10,176 nucleotides of DNA from an uncultured Collinsella sp. Its GTDB lineage: Bacteria; Actinomycetota; Coriobacteriia; Coriobacteriales; Coriobacteriaceae. Below, one piece after another: positions 1 through 7,047 of this stretch (within the stretch, counting starts at the first letter, position 1; every line of letters starts with the position of its first letter). The notes under the pieces are model-generated. The model was not told the origin of the DNA. It worked only from the letters and a program-made list of their open reading frames with translations, and made no database searches. The stretch lies in assembly GCA_959026535.1 (NCBI GenBank), contig CAUFMB010000064.1, positions 1 through 10,176 of the forward strand. The letters run 5' to 3'. Position numbers and translations under genes: made by a program.

Positions 1-107
1 CCCCCTGGGACCGGCCCCGCCTGCACCCGGGCTTTTAGCAAGCGGGAGACCATATAGGTTTTCAACGTCCATGCCATTAAGATTTCATGCAAAGAGGAGC
101 GTGAACT

Positions 108-1868
108 ATGGAATCGATCGTTAAGTTCTTGGAGAAAGGTCAGCCGTACTTCGACAAGGTCTCTAAGAACATCTACCTTCAGGCCATTAAAGACGGCTTT
201 TTGGCAGCAATGCCCATCATCCTGTCTTCTTCTGTCTTCCTGCTTATTTCGACCCTGCCGGGCGTTGTCGCCACGGTCGGCGGCTTTACGCTGCCCGACT
301 GGTGGAACGTCGACGTCGTGAACTTCTGCAACAAGGTTTACAACTTCACGATGGGCGTCGTGGGCATCATGGTCGCCGGCACCACCGCAAGCGCGCTGAC
401 CGGCTCCAAGAACCGCCGCATGCCTGCCGGCAAGGCCATCAACGCCACGAGCACCATGGTCGCCGCCATGTGCGCTATGCTCATCTTGGCCGTTACCCAG
501 ACGAGTGCCAAGATCGACGGCGCCGATTTCTCGGTGTTCTTTACCGACAACATGGGCACCAAGGGCCTGCTGAGCTCCTTTGTCGCCGCATTTGCCACGG
601 TCAACATCTATGCCTTCTGCATTAAGCGAGACATCACCATCAAGCTGCCCAAAGAAGTCCCCGGCGCCATCGCCCAGAACTTCCGCGACATCTTCGCCTT
701 CAGCTTCTCCATCCTGTTTGTCGCCGTCATCGACGTTATCTGCCGCACCTGCTTGGCCGTCCCGTTTGCCAACGTCATCTCCACGCTGGTGAGCCCGCTG
801 TTCGCCGCTGCCGATTCCTACGCCGGCCTCGCCCTCATCTGGTTCATGATCCCTCTGTTCTGGTTCATGGGCATCCACGGCCCCTCGGTCGTTAAGCCTG
901 CCCTCAACGCCGCGCTGTTTGGCAACATCACTACCAACCTCGCCACGCTGCAGGCCGGCGGTCACCCCGCCCTCGCCCTGACCGAAAACTTCGGTAACTA
1001 CATCGGCGAACTCGGCGGCACCGGCGCCACGTTCATTGTCCCGATTATCTTCCTGCTCTTTATGCGCTCCAAGCAGCTCAAGGCCGTCGGCAAAGCCTCT
1101 GTCGTGCCCGTGATGTTCGCCGTCAACGAGCCGCTGCTGTTCGCCGCGCCCATCATCCTCAACCCGTACTTCCTGATCCCGTTCCTGTTTGCCCCCGTGG
1201 CCAACGTCCTCATTGGTAAGTTCTTCATCGACTTTTTGGGCATGAACGGCTTTATCTATGCCATGCCGTGGGCACTCCCCGGACCGATCGGCACCTTCAT
1301 CGACACCAACTTCCAGCCGATCTCTCTGGTCCTGGTTGTCGTCCTGCTGGTCGTTGACTTCTTGATCTACTACCCGTTCTGCAAGGCCTACGACAACGTC
1401 CTGTGCAAGCAGGAGGCCGAGACCCTGGCCGAAGAAGAGGCCGAGGAGACCAAGGCCGTCAAGACCGCTGCCGCCCCCGCCGTTGAGGCTCCTGTTGTCG
1501 AGACCGCTTCTGCCACTGAGGCCTCCGCAGCTCCGTCCGCCCTTAAGGGCAAGGATCTGAGGGTTCTGGTTCTGTGCGCTGGCGCCGGCACCTCTGCACT
1601 GCTCGCCAACGCGCTTAAGGAAGGCGCCGACGAGCTGGGCATCGACATTACCGCCAACGCCGGTGCCTACGGCAGCCACTACGCCATCATGGACCAGTAC
1701 AACGTCATCGTCCTGGCTCCGCAGGTTCGCACCTATTACAACGAGATGAAGGCCGACACCGACCGCCTGGGCATCACGCTGCTGTCGCCCAAGGGCAAAC
1801 AGTACATCGACCTCACTAAGGATCCCAAGGGTGCCGTCGCCTGGATCGAGGAAAACCTCGAGGCATAA
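108..1868 (+). CDS. lacE: Lactose-type PTS permease, EIIC-EIIB fusion (LacE family), copy 1
   Basis: Membrane permease that takes up lactose or a related beta-galactoside and phosphorylates it during transport, using phosphate passed from an EIIA partner. The 586-residue protein has the LacE order. An EIIC membrane domain (about 1-430) has many hydrophobic segments, GIHGPS with H257, and NEPLLFAAP with E341; this His and Glu match the substrate-site pair known in the lactose/chitobiose EIIC family. A linker rich in Ala, Glu, Pro and Val (about 435-482) joins it to an EIIB domain (about 484-586) with phosphocysteine C490 in LVLCAGAGTS. Length and N-terminus (EKGQPYFDKVSKNIYLQAI) resemble Streptococcus LacE from memory. 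The start is supported by AGGAG at 95-99, 8 nt before the ATG. It is monocistronic here: its own terminator follows and no lacG or EIIA gene is adjacent. A weak TATAGG at 53-58 could be a -10 box. Exact sugar specificity is inferred. Confidence 0.93.
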   Translation: MESIVKFLEKGQPYFDKVSKNIYLQAIKDGFLAAMPIILSSSVFLLISTLPGVVATVGGFTLPDWWNVDVVNFCNKVYNFTMGVVGIMVAGTTASALTGSKNRRMPAGKAINATSTMVAAMCAMLILAVTQTSAKIDGADFSVFFTDNMGTKGLLSSFVAAFATVNIYAFCIKRDITIKLPKEVPGAIAQNFRDIFAFSFSILFVAVIDVICRTCLAVPFANVISTLVSPLFAAADSYAGLALIWFMIPLFWFMGIHGPSVVKPALNAALFGNITTNLATLQAGGHPALALTENFGNYIGELGGTGATFIVPIIFLLFMRSKQLKAVGKASVVPVMFAVNEPLLFAAPIILNPYFLIPFLFAPVANVLIGKFFIDFLGMNGFIYAMPWALPGPIGTFIDTNFQPISLVLVVVLLVVDFLIYYPFCKAYDNVLCKQEAETLAEEEAEETKAVKTAAAPAVEAPVVETASATEASAAPSALKGKDLRVLVLCAGAGTSALLANALKEGADELGIDITANAGAYGSHYAIMDQYNVIVLAPQVRTYYNEMKADTDRLGITLLSPKGKQYIDLTKDPKGAVAWIEENLEA

Positions 1869-1900
1869 GACGCTGACACCACCTGCCGCTTGCAGACAAT

Positions 1901-1944
1901 AAATGGCCCGTGCATCGATGTGTGATGCGCGGGCCATTTTGTTT
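1901..1944 (+). terminator. Rho-independent terminator after lacE copy 1
   Basis: A 16-bp stem (1901-1916 with 1924-1939, one G-U pair) closes a 7-nt loop and is followed by a T-rich run (TTTTGTTT). It begins 32 nt after the lacE stop codon. The stem starts with AAA and ends with TTT, so it may also work for transcripts arriving from the other side. Confidence 0.9.
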
Positions 1945-1969
1945 AGACCGCACCCGTCCTCCTGTTCAT

Positions 1970-2022
1970 CTCAATCTGTAACATCTAGCCGAGTTTTTGG
2001 GTCCCAGCTGTTACGGATCGAG
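1970..2022. repeat. Palindromic intergenic element, copy 1 (type A core)
   Basis: Arms of 14 nt (CTCAATCTGTAACA at 1970-1983 and TGTTACGGATCGAG at 2009-2022) flank a 25-nt core. The arms pair with one mismatch and one G-U. The core (TCTAGCCGAG...GGTCCCAGC) is nearly the same as in copies 3 and 4. It is the first of three tandem copies in the convergent gap between lacE1 and lacI. Confidence 0.85.
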
Positions 2023-2048
2023 GTGAACGCACAGGCCAAGCCAAAAAT

Positions 2049-2101
2049 CTCAATCTGTAACATGTAGACCGCTTTTGACCGCTTAGATGTTACAGATCGA
2101 G
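2049..2101. repeat. Palindromic intergenic element, copy 2 (type B core)
   Basis: Same 14-nt arms (2049-2062 and 2088-2101) and same 25-nt core length as copy 1. The core is a different type (GTAGACCGCTTTTGACCG...), shared with copy 5. It starts 79 nt after copy 1. Confidence 0.85.
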
Positions 2102-2127
2102 ACAAACGGAATAAGCCGGGCCGAATT

Positions 2128-2184
2128 GTCTAAATCTGTAACATCTAGCCGAGTTTTCGGGTCCCACCTGTTACAGATTTAGAC
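2128..2184. repeat. Palindromic intergenic element, copy 3 (type A core, perfect 16-bp arms)
   Basis: GTCTAAATCTGTAACA (2128-2143) and its exact reverse complement (2169-2184) flank a type A core that differs from copy 1 at two bases. It lies 17 nt beyond the lacI stop codon. No other terminator is visible for lacI, so this perfect hairpin may also end or protect the lacI transcript. Confidence 0.87.
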
Positions 2185-2201
2185 GAGCAGGCCGAGCACG
2201 T

Positions 2202-3212
2202 CTACGCCCGCAGATCCCTTACGCTGGAACGCTCGACCAACACGCCCGAGACGAGCGTACGGCTTCTGGAGCTCGGGGCTTCCAGACCTGCGACGACCTC
2301 GTTAAGCGCACGGATGCCCAGTTCGCGGTGGCGAAACTTCACCGACGTCAGAATCGAGTTGGGAATCGTCTTGTAGAGCTCATCGTCGAAGCCGATCACG
2401 GACACGTCGTCGGGCACATTGAGCCCTTTGTCACGTAGAGCCATCATCACGCCGTTTGCCATGCAGTCGTTAGCAGCGAGGACCGCCGTGCAATCGGGCT
2501 TATCGGCAAGCACGAGGCCCGCGGCATAGCCACTATCCGCATTCCAATCGCCTTGCAGAGGCTCGGGCGGCTCAATGCCACGCGCCTCGAGTGCCGCTCG
2601 CCAACCTTTCATACGGCACTGGCTCGACAGCGACTCTTTCTTACCAGAGACGAAGTACACGTTCTTGTGCCCGTGATTCAAGAAGTACTCGCACGCCATA
2701 CGCGCGCCGCCCTCTTGGTCGTCACTGACGGTGGAGCAGGCAGGATGCTCCATCGGCGTGATAATCACCGTCTTGAGGTCTTTCGGCGCCTCAAAGGTAT
2801 CAAAGTCATCGACCATCTGACGCAGGTTGAAGATCATGCCATCAACAGGCAGCTGCGACATCCTGCGCGCCGCATCGGCAAGGGTCATCTTCTCCCCTGC
2901 GCACTTCTTAATCATCGTGAGCGCAAAGCCTCGCTCTGCGGCGGCATCGGCGATACCGTCAATCATGTCCACGGCACCGCCCGACAAGTGGAACAGCACC
3001 ACGCCGATGCACCCGTAACGGCCCAACTTGAGTGAACGCGCGGCAAAGTTCGCCCGGAACCCAAGCGCTTCCATGGCAGCATGGACCCTATCGCGTGTCG
3101 ACTCTCGCACGCTATCGGGCTCGTTGATCACACGCGACACCGTCTTGAGAGAAACACCCGCGGCAACTGCCACATCGTTCATTGAGACATTTTTCTTGTC
3201 CATCGTTGCCAC
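2202..3212 (-). CDS. LacI-family transcriptional repressor
   Basis: DNA-binding regulator of the LacI/GalR family, probably controlling the divergent lacE2-lacG operon in response to a sugar or sugar phosphate. From the GTG at 3212 the protein has 336 residues, typical for the family. The helix-turn-helix is at about 11-30 (MNDVAVAAGVSLKTVSRVIN). A hinge (NFAARSL) follows, then a periplasmic-binding-protein-like effector and dimer domain with the late VIGFDDELY and LTSVKFRHRELG motifs. Start choice: the frame is open up to a TTG at 3281, but that TTG lies inside a likely -35 box. The GTG at 3212 has GGAG at 3221-3218 with 5-nt spacing. An ATG at 3203 (MDKKNVS) is the alternative, 14 nt from that GGAG. 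The effector cannot be read from the sequence. Confidence 0.92.
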   Translation of the reverse strand: MATMDKKNVSMNDVAVAAGVSLKTVSRVINEPDSVRESTRDRVHAAMEALGFRANFAARSLKLGRYGCIGVVLFHLSGGAVDMIDGIADAAAERGFALTMIKKCAGEKMTLADAARRMSQLPVDGMIFNLRQMVDDFDTFEAPKDLKTVIITPMEHPACSTVSDDQEGGARMACEYFLNHGHKNVYFVSGKKESLSSQCRMKGWRAALEARGIEPPEPLQGDWNADSGYAAGLVLADKPDCTAVLAANDCMANGVMMALRDKGLNVPDDVSVIGFDDELYKTIPNSILTSVKFRHRELGIRALNEVVAGLEAPSSRSRTLVSGVLVERSSVRDLRA

Positions 3213-3254
3213 TACTTCTCCAGTCGGTTTTGCATCGCTTGTTTTTTGCGTTCT

Positions 3255-3281
3255 AGCATACACTACCTGCCCGACTGACAA
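3255..3281 (-). promoter_or_regulatory. Candidate promoter of the lacI-family gene
   Basis: On the minus strand, TTGTCA (3281-3276, 5/6 match to the -35 consensus) and TATGCT (3260-3255, 4/6 match to the -10) are 15 bp apart, shorter than the usual 16-18. Transcription from here would start near 3248, upstream of the GTG at 3212 but downstream of the TTG at 3281. This supports the shorter protein. Confidence 0.4.
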
Positions 3282-3350
3282 ATCAACCGTTTACCGGACA
3301 ATATCGACCGCTCACCCGTAAATCCTTGTTGCTCTTCCAAAAATGTCTTA

Positions 3351-3386
3351 CGTTGTCATTAACGAAATGACAACGTTGTCATTTCG
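3351..3386. promoter_or_regulatory. Probable LacI-type operator: perfect 24-bp palindrome plus an extra half-site
   Basis: A perfect 24-bp palindrome spans 3363-3386, with core ATGACAACGTTGTCAT and a central CG, as is common in LacI-family operators. A third half-site, CGTTGTCATT (3351-3360), lies just upstream. It forms a second inverted repeat with the left half of the palindrome, giving three half-sites in alternating orientation. The site lies about 100 bp upstream of the lacE2 ATG and about 95 bp from the lacI promoter candidate, so lacE2-lacG is the likelier target. Possible lacE2 promoter boxes (TTGTTG 3326-3331 with TACGTT 3349-3354, or TTGTCA 3353-3358 with TGTCAT 3377-3382) are weak but would overlap it. 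Confidence 0.72.
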
Positions 3387-3391
3387 CAATG

Positions 3392-3410
3392 CCTTCCTTA
3401 AGCAGGAAGG
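3392..3410 (+). other. Small hairpin in the putative lacE2 leader
   Basis: CCTTCCT (3392-3398) and AGGAAGG (3404-3410) form a perfect 7-bp stem with a 5-nt loop. It lies just downstream of the operator palindrome and 77 nt before the lacE2 ATG. Only TTT follows, so it is not a convincing terminator. Function unknown. Confidence 0.4.
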
Positions 3411-3487
3411 TTTCCGGGCAGTCCTGACCATCCATCGACGACCAGTTCCATCCACATGCATCGCGCATCAAGTAGCAAAGGAGCTCT

Positions 3488-5266
3488 ATGGACGCCATCG
3501 TAAAGATGCTCGAAAAGCATCAACCGTTCTTCGAGAAGATCTCGAGGAACGTCTACCTCCAGGCCATCAAGGACGGATTCCTTGGGTGCATGCCCATCGT
3601 CCTCACCTCTTCGATCTTCCTGCTAATCGCCACCCTTCCCGGCGTCGTTGGCATCACGCTGCCCCAGCCGCTCATCGACTGGTGCAACAAGCTGTACAAC
3701 TTCACCATGGGCGTCATGGGCATCATGGTTGCCGGCACCACCGCCAAGAACTTTACGGCTTCCATGAACCGTCGCATGCCCGCCGGCAAGGTGCTCAACG
3801 ACGGCTCCACCATGGTGGCCGCCCAGTGCAGCATGCTGCTGCTCGCTGTTACGCAGTTCACCACCAAGTTCGACGGCTCCGAGCTTTCGGTCTTCGATTG
3901 CACCAGCATGGGTACGCGCGGTCTGTTCTCGGCCTATATCGCCGCGTTCATTACCGTGTGGGTTTATAAGTTCTGCGTCTCGCGCGATCTGACCATTAAG
4001 CTGCCCAAGGAGGTCCCGGGCGCCATCGCTCAGAACTTCCGCGACATCATCCCCTTTGGCGGCGCCGTCATCATCTGCGGCATCATCGATGTGGTTGTGC
4101 GCAACCTCATGGGCGTTCCGTTCTCCGAGCTGCTCATCAAGCTGCTCTCCCCGCTCTTCACTGCGGCAGAGACCTATCCTGGCCTTATCCTTATCCAGGC
4201 AGCCACCGCGTTCTTCTGGTTCATCGGCGTCCACGGCCCCTCGATTGTCCAGCCGGGCATCGACCCCATCCGTCTTGCCAACCAGGCCGAGAACCTGCAG
4301 GTTCTGCTGGCCGGTGGTCACCCCGCCCATTCCCTCACCTTCAACATGTCGCTCGTGGGTGAGTTCGGCGGCACCGGCGCCACGTTCATCGTGCCGCTTC
4401 TGCTGATTCTCTTTATGAAGTCCAAGCAGCTCAAAGCCGTCGGTAAGGCCTCGATTGTTCCTGTTGCCTTCGCCGTCAACGAACCGCTGCTCTTTGGCGC
4501 GCCGATGATCCTTAACCCCTACATGCTCATCCCCTTTGTTGCCGCCGGCTGCGTCAACGTGAGTGTTGCCAAGTTCTTTATCGACAACGTGGGCATGAAC
4601 GGCTTCTCCTTCGTGGTGCCTTGGGCTACCCCTGCCCCCATCGGCATCTTCATCACCACGAACTTCCAGCTTATCGCCCTGGTATTTGTCGCGATCATCA
4701 TCTTGCTGGACGCCATCATCTACCTGCCGTTCTTGAAGGCATACGATAAGCTGCTCTGCGACCAGGAGGCCGAGCGCGCCGCCGAGCTGGGTCTCGAGTC
4801 CGATGGTGCTGCCACCATCGCCGCCAACGCCTCTGCGCCCGCTATCGAGCAGACTACCGTCTCCGTCGAGCCGACCGCCGCTGCCGCCGACAGCAAGCCT
4901 GCCGCCGAACAGCCCGAGCCTGCCGCCGATGCATCCGCCAAGAAGGACGTCGATGGCCTGAAGGTCCTCGTCCTGTGCGCCGGCGCCGGCACCTCTGCCA
5001 TGCTTGCCAACGCCATCAAGGAAGGTGCCGCACAGACCGGAGAGAACATCGCTTCCTCCGCAGGCGCCTATGGCCAGCACACTGCCATCATGGATCAGTA
5101 CGACGTTATCGTGCTCGCCCCGCAGGTTCGTAGCTACTACAACGACATGAAGGCCGACACCGATCGCCTGGGCATTAAGCTGCTCGCTCCGCGCGGTAAG
5201 GAATATATCGACCTTACTCGCGACCCCGCCGGCGCCATCAAGTGGCTCCGCGAGAACCTCGACTAG
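3488..5266 (+). CDS. lacE: Lactose-type PTS permease, EIIC-EIIB fusion (LacE family), copy 2
   Basis: Permease for lactose or a similar beta-galactoside, coupling import to phosphorylation. It is followed by lacG, so this is the copy most firmly tied to lactose. The protein has 592 residues. Its EIIC membrane domain (about 1-425) starts with a strongly LacE-like N-terminus (FFEKISRNVYLQAIKDGF) and carries GVHGPS with H249 and NEPLLFGAPMILNPYMLIPF with E332. A linker rich in Ala, Pro and Glu (about 430-488) leads to EIIB (about 490-592) with phosphocysteine C497 in LVLCAGAGTS. AAGGAG at 3478-3483 supports the ATG, though the 4-nt spacing is short. It probably shares a transcript with lacG 75 nt downstream and is probably repressed by the divergent LacI protein. 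It is a close paralogue of copies 1 and 3. No EIIA domain is fused and no EIIA gene is nearby. Confidence 0.94.
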   Translation: MDAIVKMLEKHQPFFEKISRNVYLQAIKDGFLGCMPIVLTSSIFLLIATLPGVVGITLPQPLIDWCNKLYNFTMGVMGIMVAGTTAKNFTASMNRRMPAGKVLNDGSTMVAAQCSMLLLAVTQFTTKFDGSELSVFDCTSMGTRGLFSAYIAAFITVWVYKFCVSRDLTIKLPKEVPGAIAQNFRDIIPFGGAVIICGIIDVVVRNLMGVPFSELLIKLLSPLFTAAETYPGLILIQAATAFFWFIGVHGPSIVQPGIDPIRLANQAENLQVLLAGGHPAHSLTFNMSLVGEFGGTGATFIVPLLLILFMKSKQLKAVGKASIVPVAFAVNEPLLFGAPMILNPYMLIPFVAAGCVNVSVAKFFIDNVGMNGFSFVVPWATPAPIGIFITTNFQLIALVFVAIIILLDAIIYLPFLKAYDKLLCDQEAERAAELGLESDGAATIAANASAPAIEQTTVSVEPTAAAADSKPAAEQPEPAADASAKKDVDGLKVLVLCAGAGTSAMLANAIKEGAAQTGENIASSAGAYGQHTAIMDQYDVIVLAPQVRSYYNDMKADTDRLGIKLLAPRGKEYIDLTRDPAGAIKWLRENLD

Positions 5267-5280
5267 TTCCTCCCTCTGTT

Positions 5281-5307
5281 GGTGCCCGGATTCCCGGTTC
5301 GGGCACC
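5281..5307 (+). other. Intercistronic hairpin between lacE2 and lacG
   Basis: GGTGCCCG (5281-5288) and CGGGCACC (5300-5307) form a perfect 8-bp stem around an 11-nt loop, 14 nt after the lacE2 stop. What follows is pyrimidine-rich but lacks a run of Ts, so full termination is unlikely. It may protect the upstream mRNA or set the ratio of permease to hydrolase. Confidence 0.55.
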
Positions 5308-5341
5308 TCTCCCTATTCGTATCCCACAGAAAGGATGACTC

Positions 5342-6763
5342 ATGACCAATCCCATGCAGTTCCCCAACGGCTTTGTGTTTGGCGGCGCCACCGCTGCTTA
5401 CCAGGTTGAGGGCGAGACCCGCACGCACGGCAAGGGCAAAGTACCCTGGGACGATTTCTTGGCTGCTCAGGGTCGCTTCTCCCCCGACCCCGCAAGCGAT
5501 TTCTACAACAAGTACCCGGTCGATATCGACCTGTGCCAGCGCTTCGGCATCAACGGTATCCGTGTCTCCATCGCTTGGAGCCGTATCTTCCCCAACGGCA
5601 CTGGCGAGATTAACCCCGAGGGTGTTGCCTTCTATCACGAGCTCTTTGCCACCTGCAATAATGCCGGCGTTATCCCCTATGTCACGCTCGATCACTTTGA
5701 TACACCTGAGGCCTTTTACCAGAACGGCGGCGAGGGCTTCCTGACGCGCACGACGATCGACGCCTTTGTCGAGTACGCCAAGTTCTGCTTTGCCGAGTTC
5801 ACCGAGGTCAAGCACTGGTTTACCTTTAACGAGATCCCCGCGACCGCCGAGGGCAGCTTTATCGTCGGCAACTGGCCGCACGGCGAGAAGTACCGCCTGG
5901 ACAAGGCCTTCCAGCTCATGCACAACATGATGGTGGCCCATGCCAAGGCCGTCGTCGCCTTCCACGAGGGCGGCTTTGAGGGCGAGATCGGCATTGTCCA
6001 GAACCTGGAGCCCAAGTATCCCCTCGATCCCAACAGTGCTGCCGACTGCGAGGCCGCCCGCATGGCCGACGTCATCAACAACCGCTGGGTACTCGACGCC
6101 ACCTTCCGCGGCCACTATGCAGCCGACACCATGGAAGCTGCGACCAAGTTGGCCCATATCGCCGGCGGCGAGCTCGACGTCCGAGACGAGGACATCGCCG
6201 CGTTGACCGCCGCGCTCCCCTACAACGATTGTCTGGGCGTCAACACGTACAAGTGCCAGTTCCTGCGTGCCGCCGAGGGCGAAAACGACATCAACCACAA
6301 TGGCACCGGCGACAAGGGCTCCTCGCGCTGGTTCCTCAAGGGCGTGGGCGAGTCATGCGTGCGCGAAGGCGTACCCACCACCGATTGGGACTGGATCATC
6401 TATCCCGAGGGCCTCTACGACCTGCTGCTCCGCATTAAGAACGATTACCCCAACTACAAGAAGATCTACATCACCGAGAACGGCATGGGCTATAAGGACG
6501 ACTTTGAGGACGGCTTTATCGACGACGCCCCTCGCATCGATTACATGCGCCAGCATCTCGCGTGGATCCTCAAGGCGATCGACGGCGGCGTGAACGTCGA
6601 CGGCTACTTTGTGTGGTCGCTGCAGGACCAGTTCTCCTGGACCAACGGCTATAACAAACGTTACGGCCTGTTCTACATCGACTTTGAGACCCAGAAGCGC
6701 TATCCCAAGGCGAGCGCGTACTGGTACAAGAACGTCGCGGAGACCGGCCTACTCATGGCCTAG
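5342..6763 (+). CDS. lacG: 6-phospho-beta-galactosidase, GH1 family
   Basis: Cytoplasmic glycosidase that hydrolyses lactose-6-phosphate, delivered by LacE, to galactose-6-phosphate and glucose. The 473-residue length is close to known LacG (about 470). The GH1 barrel starts with FPNGFVFGGATAAYQVEG. The acid/base is E164 in TFNEI and the nucleophile is E379 in ITENG. Near the C-terminus S432, K439 and Y441 (in FSWTNGYNKRYGLFY) have the same spacing as the phosphate-binding Ser-Lys-Tyr triad described for Lactococcus LacG. W433 beside the Ser is the galactose-type residue; 6-phospho-beta-glucosidases usually differ here. The ATG has AAAGGA at 5330-5335 with 6-nt spacing. It is the second gene of the lacE2-lacG operon and ends in a strong terminator. 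A 6-phospho-beta-glucosidase role is less likely given these residues. Confidence 0.93.
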   Translation: MTNPMQFPNGFVFGGATAAYQVEGETRTHGKGKVPWDDFLAAQGRFSPDPASDFYNKYPVDIDLCQRFGINGIRVSIAWSRIFPNGTGEINPEGVAFYHELFATCNNAGVIPYVTLDHFDTPEAFYQNGGEGFLTRTTIDAFVEYAKFCFAEFTEVKHWFTFNEIPATAEGSFIVGNWPHGEKYRLDKAFQLMHNMMVAHAKAVVAFHEGGFEGEIGIVQNLEPKYPLDPNSAADCEAARMADVINNRWVLDATFRGHYAADTMEAATKLAHIAGGELDVRDEDIAALTAALPYNDCLGVNTYKCQFLRAAEGENDINHNGTGDKGSSRWFLKGVGESCVREGVPTTDWDWIIYPEGLYDLLLRIKNDYPNYKKIYITENGMGYKDDFEDGFIDDAPRIDYMRQHLAWILKAIDGGVNVDGYFVWSLQDQFSWTNGYNKRYGLFYIDFETQKRYPKASAYWYKNVAETGLLMA

Positions 6764-6784
6764 TTTCAGCCACATACCCCTGTC

Positions 6785-6834
6785 GGCCGCATGCGAATCC
6801 CTCCACGGATTCGCATGCGGCCTTTTTGTTTTTT
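6785..6834 (+). terminator. Rho-independent terminator of the lacE2-lacG operon
   Basis: A perfect 16-bp stem (6785-6800 with 6807-6822) has a 6-nt loop and is followed by TTTTTGTTTTTT. It starts 21 nt after the lacG stop codon. Confidence 0.95.
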
Positions 6835-6856
6835 GGTGAGCCCGAGCGGATCATTC

Positions 6857-6913
6857 GTCTCGATCTGTAACATCTAGCAGGGATTTTCGGCCCCAGCTGT
6901 TACGGATCGAGAC
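6857..6913. repeat. Palindromic intergenic element, copy 4 (type A core)
   Basis: GTCTCGATCTGTAACA (6857-6872) pairs with TGTTACGGATCGAGAC (6898-6913) over 16 bp with one G-U. The type A core (TCTAGCAGGGATTTTCGGCC...) diverges somewhat from copies 1 and 3. It lies just downstream of the lacG terminator. Confidence 0.85.
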
Positions 6914-6936
6914 AAACAGAACGCCCGAGCAGAAAT

Positions 6937-6993
6937 GTCTAAATCTGTAACACGTAGCCCACTTTCGACCGTCTACCTGTTACAGATCAAGAC
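6937..6993. repeat. Palindromic intergenic element, copy 5 (type B core)
   Basis: GTCTAAATCTGTAACA (6937-6952) and TGTTACAGATCAAGAC (6978-6993) form 16-nt arms with two mismatches. The type B core (CGTAGCCC...CGACCG...) resembles copy 2. It starts 80 nt after copy 4, repeating the A-then-B order of the first cluster. Confidence 0.83.
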
Positions 6994-7047
6994 AATAAGA
7001 TAGTCAAATCCGAACTTTCCAAGCAGTTATGAAGCATGATTTCTAGT

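Noticed and set aside
1..107. LacI operator or leader RNA switch upstream of lacE1
   Set aside because: Only an isolated CAACGT resembles the palindrome half-site, and no stable paired structure or antiterminator could be traced in the short upstream sequence available.
1970..2184. CRISPR array as an explanation for the regularly spaced repeats
   Set aside because: The repeats are long imperfect palindromes with two core types and only three plus two copies. The spacers are of related sequence rather than unique, and no cas gene is present.
2553..3035. A 160-codon plus-strand open frame opposite lacI
   Set aside because: It is a shadow of the LacI-family coding sequence, with no separate start signal or homology.
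3343..3969. A 208-codon plus-strand open frame starting in the lacI-lacE2 control region
   Set aside because: It runs through the operator and overlaps the N-terminal part of lacE2 in another frame. The protein is Arg/His rich and resembles no family.
3623..6298. An 891-codon open frame on the minus strand opposite lacE2 and lacG
   Set aside because: It lies entirely antisense to two clear enzyme/permease genes, and its composition (Gly, Val, Asp, Glu, His rich, low complexity) is what a GC-rich gene gives in the complementary frame. No recognisable domain or ribosome binding site was seen.
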